64,000 bases of DNA from Oscheius onirici (taxonomy: Eukaryota; Nematoda; Chromadorea; Rhabditida; Rhabditidae), in NCBI GenBank assembly GCA_932521025.1, contig OW051468.1:868064-932063 (forward strand). The letters run 5' to 3'. Positions 56,230-64,000 of the stretch are shown piece after piece. Within the stretch, counting starts at the first letter, position 1. Each line of letters begins with the position of its first letter. The position numbers were made by a program, and so were the translations under genes. Under the pieces are notes generated by a model that saw only the letters and a list, made by a program, of their open reading frames with translations, was not told where the DNA came from and made no database searches.

Positions 56230-57010
56230 CCCTGTATGAGTCACATGACCAGTTGACTCATACTCTCTTCTGGAAGCTCTGGGTCAGTAATCGGAGTCCA
56301 GTATTCTCAGTTTTTGCCTCTCTTTTAACTGTCGTCGGCTGGTACTGTACTCTCACAGTATGACCATCGACTCATCCTCTTCCTTCGGATATACAGACCA
56401 CTTGACTCATACTCTCTTCTGGAGATCTAGTTCAGTGACTCTGATTTTCCTGACACTCTATCAGGCTCAACTGGTACTGTATTCTTACTGTATGTTTTTT
56501 GACCAGTTGACTCATACTCTCTTCTGGAGATCAGTGATCAGTAGTATCTAATTCTTTCTCAGTCTTTGAAACAGTACATGACTGGTACTGTACTCTTACT
56601 GTATGAGCGAGTCTCTTACTCATACTCTGTCTACTGAAATCCCGACCTCCAGTAGGAGAGTATGAGTCAAGTTCAGAGGAGATCTTAACAGAGCCTAGAA
56701 TACGAGTCTCTGGACCACGCGACTTATACTCTCTCCCTTTGGATGTCTAGAAGTATCCAGTGCTCAGACTCCTATGGTCTAATGAACAGTAGTCGACTGG
56801 TACTGTACGATTACTGTATTACACTGTCTCTCAGACCCAGTCCTAGTAAGCCTCTCTACTAGTTGACTCATACTCTCTCTTTTTGAAAAACACTGATTCC
56901 AATGATCAGTCCTAAACTACGGTATTTTTCTCAGTCGCTGACCAGAGTTTTCCCTCTGCTTCTCCAGAGTCTGAATCATAGTCTCTCTGTGACTTCCAGC
57001 TGGATCCAGT
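56230..57010. repeat. GACTCATACTCTC satellite, second block
   Basis: Irregular units of TTGACTCATACTCTCTTCTGG and GGTACTGTACTCTTACTGTAT words, as at 49680-50760. Confidence 0.7.
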
Positions 57011-57129
57011 AGACAGCTTCCCATTGGAATGACTCAACTAGAGTTTGATTCCAGAAATAGACATCAGATGCTAAAAATAGAACATAGTCCTCTGACTGTT
57101 CCCACTTATTGGTTTGTTTCTAGCGTCTG

Positions 57130-57410
57130 TTTCAGTGTCAAGAAAGCGTTTTTTAGTCTTGCAATGTTCTGCAAAGTTGTAGAGATTTTTCTGCTCTACA
57201 ACTTTGCTGGACATTAAAAAGCTGAAAAATGAAGTCTTCAGCTTGTAAAATACCGAAAACTTAGTTCTTTGGATTGTTGAAAAGCCAGCCGCAATATGTA
57301 AAGAAATATTTTCGCGCTACACCTTGCCTTTTTGTGGCTCAGTGCCAGTGTGCGCGGCTAGAAATTAAAGGGTGATAGGATCGGTTCCCTGGCAAGAATT
57401 TTTTTTTTCA
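57130..57410. repeat. SINE-like unit: AAAGTTGTAG hairpin plus tRNA-like segment
   Basis: A hairpin at 57163-57217, then a tRNA-like segment at 57338-57400 (GTGGCTCAGTGCCAGTG and GGATCGGTTCCC). Same order and spacing as 10245-10515. Confidence 0.65.
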
Positions 57411-58157
57411 GAGTTTCGGTAGCTAGTCCTTTCTGCCCCGAAAACATTTGACGGGAAATTACTGTATGTGATTTTGCCCTCTCTGGGAAGTCTGTTGACG
57501 ACTCGACTCATACTCTCTTCTAGGGAACTAGTTCAGGGATCAGTATAGTACTCCTGAGATCAGTTGGCACTAAAATCTGAACTCTTCTTTTACAACCTGT
57601 CACCGATATGTCCAGACTGTTCTTTACGACCCCCTGATCCGTTCCAGTACAGAGAGGAAGAGGAAGAGAGAGTACAGTCTCTGAACTTCCAAAGAAGACG
57701 ACTCTTTCAGACTCTCTGCCGACGGCCGAGAGACAAAAGATGTTTACCGAATTGACAGCCCGGTGTCTCTGTGCTTTGGTTGTGATCCGGCCACGTGTCT
57801 TTCTGCCTTACAGCCTCTCTCCCTCTGCCAGATTACCTCGCGTGTGTCTCCTAACTCCGATCCATATCCATCCCATTTGGCCATTGTGTCTCATCAAACG
57901 AGAGAAGGAGACAACATGTGTTCGCGATTCGTAATAAGCACTCATGCCCCGTTTTTCTCTCTCCTCCTTCTTCCTTTCTTTCAGTGGCCTTTTTTTCGTG
58001 CGCAAATTTCTCTGGAAGCCCACTTTTCTGATTGACTGTCTGTCTCTGTCTCTCTGACTCTCTAAATCTCTGACTCTCTGTCTTTCTGTCCCTCTGACTC
58101 TCTGGTCCTCTGTCTCTCTCTCTCTGTCAGGTGAAGTAGACCCTATAATCCAGACTT

Positions 58158-58825
58158 CTACACACTTTTGTTCTCTCTCCAATTACATTCTTCCAAGCTC
58201 TTTTCGATGAGATGTGAACTGACGTCAAGCCGGCTATTTTGGAAGGAAGCGACCCTTTGAGAGGAATAATCCCTGAATTCGAGTAGGCGGCAGAGAGTCT
58301 CATTAGGTTTTTCTTTGAAAAAGGAGAGACAGAGAAACATGTACTCTTCGGAATCCAGTTTATCTAGATCCTGTAAAATCTTCTGGATCATCAGAACCAT
58401 TTGATTTCTGGTTCCTTTGCTTTTCTCTAGATCTACAAATGGAATGTCACCCAACCCTTCAGAAAATTGACCTGTCTTTAGAATTTGATAAATACTTGAC
58501 AAGACCAGGTTTTTCAGTTCATCTGACTCTGGAAGTGATTGGAAGCCTTCCCATTCTTCTGGAAAATCTACTCTCTGGATCTAGTCACCCTTAGGACTCT
58601 CTCTGCAGGATCAGTAGCAGAAACTCTCTGAAAGACTGAGACTCTTGATCCAGTTGGAAAAAGAGACTGGAACAGTACCGAAACAGACAGATACTTTGGG
58701 TCTGAGTCGGGAAACAGTTGACCACTTGTCTCCAGAACTTCGAAAACTGTCGAAACTTTTCTAGCAATCGAGAAATTTCGAAACTGTCTCAAATCCACAG
58801 ATGGCCTTTCCTGTGTCCAGTGAGG
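58158..58825 (-). CDS. Unrecognised protein fragment (two exons, 5' end not found)
   Basis: Model exons 58825-58625 and 58574-58158, joined by a 50-nt intron (GTTTCT...TCCAG) in phase. No known family. The second exon encodes about 138 residues of a soluble, probably helical sequence, with EEWEGFQSLPESDELKNL and LMIQKILQDLDKLDSEEY, ending KSLEECNWRENKSV. The first exon has no ATG and starts after a GCCAG acceptor, so a further upstream exon is needed. It sits among low-complexity tracts but is itself ordinary in composition, which is why I list it. It could be a decayed gene. Confidence 0.4.
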
Positions 58826-61800
58826 GGCTGGCTGGGGGCGGGTTTGTGTTGCTTTGCAATCAATTTATGTCCGTGTGTGTGAGCACTGTCATTGTTCTTT
58901 CTTCTTCCCTTCCGGTGGTAGTTCAGTAGTTTTCATATTCTCTCCTTCAGATACTCTCTCAGAGTCCTCTGATCAGTTGACTCTGGGAGTAAACTCCTTA
59001 ACTAGAGACCAGGGAAGTGGGCAAGGCAAGAGAGAGAGCGTCATCGATTATTCCTGCGGGGAGAGAGATAGAGACAGCCGGTTGTCGGGTGGCCGACACT
59101 ATAAGTGTCATGAGTTCATACTGTCTCCTGCCGAAGGGTCCCGGGATTAGGAGAGACGCAAGCATGGGGAATATGGGTGGGATATTGATCGCCGTCTACA
59201 GCCTGATCTCATGGTAGAGACAGAGAGACTTGTGGCATATAAACGCGTTTTTGGTCAGAGTCCTTCTGACGTCACCTGTTTGCTCGTCGCCCATCCGACA
59301 TTTTCTTTCCGCTCTCTCATAAGTCTGTTTGAAACTGAACTCTCGCTCTCTGTCTCTCTGTCTCTGACTCTCTGACTCTCTGAGTCTCTCTGTCCCCCTG
59401 TCTCCCAAGCTCCTAAAAACTGCTGAACAAGTACAAGTTCCGATTAACTTTCCGCACGTGAGCGTTTCCATCAAAAAACAGTCATTTGGGTCGACCGACT
59501 TCGATTGGCTTACGTCCAAGATCAGATCGAACGGCCGTCTTTTCTCCTAGTTTTTTTTGGCTTCTGCATTCCTCAACCGAGTGAGATAGTTTCTCAATAG
59601 TTACAGACCAACTGCTTACATTTCGCAAGACTCTCCTGACCGAAATAGCCCACTGTCTCTGTTTACAGAATCCCGAGAGAGGCCAAACTGGCAAAGGACA
59701 GTTCGGAGAGGAATTGTGTCAACTGTTTACCGAAATTCTTCTGAATAGAAGTTCAGTAACTTCGTCATTGAGAGAACTTACTCAGACTACTGACCAGCAG
59801 ACTCATACTCTCTTCTGGAGGAAGTACAGTACTGTCCAGATTTTCTCTTGACTCATACTCTCTACTGGAGTTCCTACTGTTTCTGCTGGATATCATATAG
59901 TCAGATTCCTGTCTAGTCCGGTCTCTCTCGTCCGAACAGTAACAGAGCAGAACTCTCTTCTGGATATTCATACTCTCTACTGGATATCCAGATCTAGGTT
60001 TCTGATTCCATTTCTGAACAGTAGTTGAGGGATACTGTACTCTCACTGTATTCCCACCGTGTCAACTGTTTGACTCATACTTTTTACTGGATATCCTCCT
60101 TGTCCTATACTCTCTTCTGGATGACCTCCTTGACTCATACTCTCTACTGGATACCCAGTCTTCTGATTCCAAGACTCGTTTCTTTCTGTCTCTCGTCTGG
60201 ACAGTACTGCACTCACAGTCTTCCTACCCCGTCAAACTTTTGACTCATACTCTCTACTGCATATTCCCCTCTCTCTCTTCTGACTCATACTCTTCCAGAA
60301 TCTTTACTCCTGCTTTCTGTCCCTTCCATTCCCACCCAAAGACTCATTGGAATTTACTAGAAGGCTCAGTAGTTCCCCGAGCTCGGAACCAAAATAGTTC
60401 TGGACGAAAGTGTCCCCCTCAGATTCATTAAGTCTTATGCATCAGAGAGTTGTGTGGCCGACTTGGCCGATTGTCTCTCTCTCTCTCTCTCTCCCGGCTT
60501 TTGCTTTTCTTTGCCCATCGATTGCTGTATTGGTCCATTAGCGTCCAGCTGTCAAGGTGATACTCTCTCTCCCCTCTCCCGGACCCTCTGCTCCATTTTT
60601 GGCGCCAAAAGTTCTGCAATTTGAATCGTGTCTACTGAACCAACTGGATTGTTCAGTTGGTTATACTGTGACTCAGTCTTTCTCTCTCCTTCTGAGCTTC
60701 CTGACAGTCTGTTCTTGGCGGCAAACGTTCTGGAATTCAAATTTTGCCTACTGAACCAATTGGATTATCTAGTTGATTTTACTGTGATCTCTCTCAACTG
60801 AATATCTCAGTCTCTCTATCTCCCTCTGAGCTCCCCGGCGATCTGTTTTTGGCCGGCGATCGATAGTTTGGGGTCATTCCAATCTCGCCCCCATCACCTT
60901 GTTCCCTCGACTACTCACCACGGCCGCCTCGTCCGGGGCCCCCCTCCAGGACAAATTTTTTTGCCAGATATTTTTCTGAAAACTCCTTACAGTTTTGTCT
61001 TCCCCAGTTAAATTTCACTAAAAAAAACTTCAACTTTTTCCAACTTTTCCAGTTTTTTCTTTAATCGTCAGTAATTTTCGACTTTTTTCCAATTTCAATC
61101 GAAAAACTTTCCCAGAAAGCAAATCTGAAAGGATAGAGGTCACTTCCTTGTATGGTAATTAGCGTCCCTCCCGCACACAATTCCTCTCAATAGCAGGCAG
61201 TCCTTTAATGGGTCAGAGACTGTTTTCCGATATAGGATTGAGACTGGTACACTATCTGTCTCTCTGTCTCTCTTTGATCAGTACTTTGACAGTCTGGTTC
61301 TGTTCCTGTCTCTCTGTCTATTCAAATTTTTAAAAGTATTTCGGTCTCTCTGTCACTGTCTCTGTTTCTATCTCTCTCTCCCAATCAGACTGTCTTTCAC
61401 TCCGTCTGTACTGAACCTGATCAGACTGTCAGACTCTCTGACTCTCTGGTTCTTACCGTCTTTCTCTCTGGTTCTCCATACCCTTCTCTAAACTGACTAG
61501 ACTCTTTGGCACTCCGACTATCAGACTCTGTCTATTCTTTTTTTGAACTGGATCAGTACAGACTATCTCTCCAGAAACTTGACCAAAGTACAGAGACCGA
61601 GGCTCTTTTTCCTATAAAAACCGTATTTGGAAATTCGAGTCGCTGTCTCTCTGACTCTTTCCCTCTCTATTCAAAGCAGAACAGTAGACAGTTTCTCTGA
61701 CTCTCCGTCTCTCAGTCTCTCAAACTCTGACTCTCACTGTCCCCCTGTCCCTCTGTCTCTCTGATTCCCTGACTCTTTAAATCTCTGTCCCTCTGACTCT

Positions 61801-62132
61801 CAGTCTCTCTCTCTCTCTCTCTGGTATTGGTACACACCGACTCCTGTCCTTCCTTCTGACGTCACCAAAATTGTGGTCGTGTTATCATTCCTTACCCATT
61901 CCCCTCCTCCTTTCCAATGAAATAGTCTAAAAAACACCAGCTCACTCTGGCTGTTTTCTCCCCCACCACTCGTCTCCTTACTTCTTCTCCTCTTATTGAT
62001 CTTTCCACGGCTTGACTAATGCCCTCACTCTCTCTTGTGTTCCAGGTTTCATCCGGTCCACACAGCCCGGCGATAATCCCATGTGTTAACCCTTCGACTG
62101 CTGTCCAATCGACTTTTCTTTCTTTCAATCTT
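58826..62132. other. Gene-poor interval
   Basis: Pyrimidine tracts (59340-59405, 61250-61830), the third block of GACTCATACTCTC satellite (59750-60310), and a duplicated GAACCAACTGGATT/GAACCAATTGGATT pair at about 60635 and 60745 with similar flanks. No exon found. The acceptor GTGTTCCAG at 62037-62045 may be the trans-splice site of the next gene. Confidence 0.45.
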
Positions 62133-63872
62133 ATGACTATGTCCCAAGTCGCCTCTGAACCTCAGGTTAGTTGGTTTCTTTGGGCTTGTTTACTCTTCTT
62201 CAGCCCGCCGTATAATTATCGAATGGCGCTTTTGATTTTACAGCACGCTGTCGCCCCATACCCGTTCAAATTTCTAAAAAGTCCAATTTTAGCGATTAAT
62301 CTGATTTTGTAGAGTCAAATAATCGGAAATTTCGGTAAAATGGACTATTTTAATGGGGGAGAAAAACAGAGAGGAAAAAAATTTCCAGGCCGGACCGATG
62401 TCCTTGTCAAATGGCTGCGATTTGGCGGCAAAGCATAACAATATGGAGCCGATGGATCTTTCAGCAGGACCCGTAAGTTTGTTTTTTTAATTTTTTGGTC
62501 TTTAATTAATATTTGGAACAGAGGGATAGAGTCTGAGAAACAGCTTATTTGGTCTCATTTTGATGCTCCTGAAGAAATAAAGACGTCTGGATTACTTTCC
62601 AGATCAGAGAACATTTCCAGACAAAACTAGCATTTCATCCGGCGCGCTTCTGACAGAAGAAGCGCGTCTGGAAGTTTTGAGTATGGTCTGTTCAAAAAGA
62701 AGAGGGATTACCGTAAGATTTTTGCACTTCTCCTCCAGATCCATTTGCAAAAGTTGGATAGTCAGCCAACAAATCTGAAAGATACGCAAGGAAACTTGGT
62801 TGAGTATCCAATTTTGCTGGGTCTCGAAAAGAAGAGCTAAAGTAAAGTAAAGTTTTTTCCCGACTCAAGCCTGAGTTCCGAAGTGACTCATGGGCTGCGG
62901 GTGCTTCCTGAGTGGCCAGGTTGCGGTAGGCGTTTACGTTCCGAAGCTGCCTCGACTTTTCTGGGAACGCTTTTACTCCGTAGCAAGCTACTACCAAGCT
63001 AAAATCTTACGGTAATCCCTCTTATTTTTTTGATCAGACCATACTGGTAATTTCAAGCAAAAACGGACAGTGTGTGAATTTGAGAACTCGTTTTAAACTT
63101 TTCTCAGCGTTTGTCAGCCTTTCTAACTTCAAGCCCTTCGTAGCATACCAGGCCTTATCTCTATAGTCTGTTCAAAACATGGAGAGCATAATTTGAATTG
63201 GCCCGTTCTTTTTGGTTGGCTGAGCATCCAACATTTACATGCTGTATCATCCTACGCAGCTAAATTCCCGCTAATTTGATTTGAAAAAAGTTCTATGAAG
63301 AAAGCGCGGGCCAATTCAAATTATGCTCTCTACATTTTGAACAGACTATACGTCCCTTGACAAAATCTCCACAAAAATTTTCAAAGTCATCTGAGACTTG
63401 GACTGGAGATTCTGCCAAATTGTCAGAGGCGCAATTGTTTTCATTCTTTCTAAAGTTTAAAATTTTGTTTTTGACACCCAAGTAGCACTTTTCAAATCTT
63501 TGTGTAAACTTGCACGAAAAAGCACAAAATTTCAGTATAAACTTGAAAAAAATATATAAACTTAAAATAACTTTTCAGGCAACGTCGGACGACAGAATGC
63601 AAGTGGACGACGACGTTCCCGGCCAACTCTGCCGACGGAGTACGCGAGTCTCTGCCCTGAAAGCGCAAGAAAAAATAAAGTTGAAAGACGATATAACAGG
63701 ACAAGAACCCGGCCCGGCGGTTGGTTATTAGAATTATTCATGTTCAAAGGGCTTTCAGGAAGAGACGGCCGAGTCGAAAGAAGAATCCACTTCGGGCGCT
63801 CCGCCGAACAAGAAGGCAAAAATAGTGGATGGAAAACATCTGGATCAGATGTCTCATACTTTTTATATACAG
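62133..63872 (+). CDS. 5' part of a charged, probably nuclear protein (continues past the edge)
   Basis: Four exons visible: 62133-62165, 62389-62472, 63579-63719 and 63759-63872, all in phase 0; the donor at 63873 shows that the gene continues beyond the window. The first 124 residues are polar, with RRSTRVSALKAQEKIKLKDD, an acidic/serine stretch (EETAESKEESTS) and a basic PPNKKAKIVDGK that resembles a nuclear-localisation signal. The RRSTRV-type motif occurs in several chromatin proteins, but I cannot assign a family from this part. Intron 2 (62473-63578) carries two mariner-like MITEs. The left boundary rests on the first ATG after in-frame stops. Confidence 0.6.
62682..63043. mobile_element. 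mariner-like MITE, TATGGTCTGTTC type
   Basis: It starts TATGGTCTGTTCAAAAAG with GGGATTACCGTAAGATTTT inside, and ends AAAATCTTACGGTAATCCC then TTTGATCAGACCATA. TA tips. The tip sequence is related to the TAGTCTGTTC family. Confidence 0.85.
63162..63350. mobile_element. mariner-like MITE, TAGTCTGTTC family (copy 2)
   Basis: TATAGTCTGTTCAAAACAT, then GCATAATTTGAATTGGCCC; the right end mirrors it (GGGCCAATTCAAATTATGC, then TTTTGAACAGACTATA). Better preserved than copy 1 at 1245-1430. Confidence 0.88.
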
Positions 63873-64000
63873 GTGGGTTTTGAACTGAGAGAGAGAGGGG
63901 GACAGAGAGACAGATATTAACAGACAGAGAGACATACTGGGAGACTTTTCGTGGTTTTATCGTTCTCTACTCATTTTTTCACTTTCTAGCTATGTTTATT

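Larger units (their letters stand above)
52483..58157. other. Gene-poor interval with tracts and foldback elements
   Basis: Holds the inverted-repeat element 53687-54125, the 110-bp direct repeat pair at 54998-55118 and 55660-55760, the small element 55309-55513, long pyrimidine tracts (55200-55860, 58030-58130), the GACTCATACTCTC satellite (56230-57010) and a SINE-like unit (57130-57410). I see no exon I can defend. Confidence 0.5.

Overview
This window is nuclear DNA of an animal, most likely a nematode. The signs are cis-introns of about 37-60 nt with TTTCAG-type acceptors, and initiator ATGs lying 0-22 nt downstream of an unpaired TTTCAG acceptor, as expected for spliced-leader trans-splicing. 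A cuticlin-type zona pellucida (ZP) protein and a seven-transmembrane receptor of the sra/srab chemoreceptor type also point to nematodes. I cannot name the species. The DNA is unusually rich in intronic and intergenic repeats for a nematode.

Layout, plus strand unless stated: Rab5/22-like GTPase (248-3072, 5 exons); a putative acidic membrane protein (3701-4348); protein kinase D homologue (7467-10968, 11 exons); UBR1/UBR2-type N-recognin E3 ligase (12652-23495, 22 exons, 1977 aa in my model); a small single-pass membrane protein (24898-25475); a DHHC palmitoyltransferase on the minus strand (25518-27724), convergent with it; a cuticlin-like ZP protein (29674-34874, 11 exons); a Y-box/cold-shock RNA-binding protein (35623-36587); and a MIC13/QIL1 MICOS subunit (36950-38045). 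A minus-strand series follows: a small secreted protein (38292-38827), an sra/srab-like receptor (39476-42325), a 39-residue cationic repeat peptide (43057-43176), a secreted Pro/Gln/Ala/Tyr-rich low-complexity protein (45096-46645), a KIAA1143 homologue (51038-52226) and an unrecognised fragment (58158-58825). The 5' end of a charged, probably nuclear protein (62133 onward) runs off the right edge.

The genes are mostly unrelated single-copy housekeeping or cuticle genes and do not form one pathway. I see no operon-like tight clusters, although CEY and MIC13 are 362 nt apart on the same strand.

The repeat fraction is the most distinctive part. At least four groups of inverted-repeat elements can be delimited to the base, several with perfect 8-bp target duplications (hAT-like) or TA duplications (mariner-like). 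Some of the hAT-like elements have ends made of degenerate word arrays, such as GACTCGA, GCTCGTG or GGGCCCG, that are complementary between left and right arms. There are also tRNA-derived SINEs, one with a 13-bp target duplication; eight copies of a TTCTGCAAAGTTGTAG hairpin; decayed LINE 3' ends; five long (GGGACA)n arrays; and purine-rich GACAGAG tracts that repeatedly start just after 5' splice sites. The best candidate for an undescribed gene is the 39-aa peptide at 43057-43176: four imperfect copies of TVKVRNAIKK under a TATA-box promoter.
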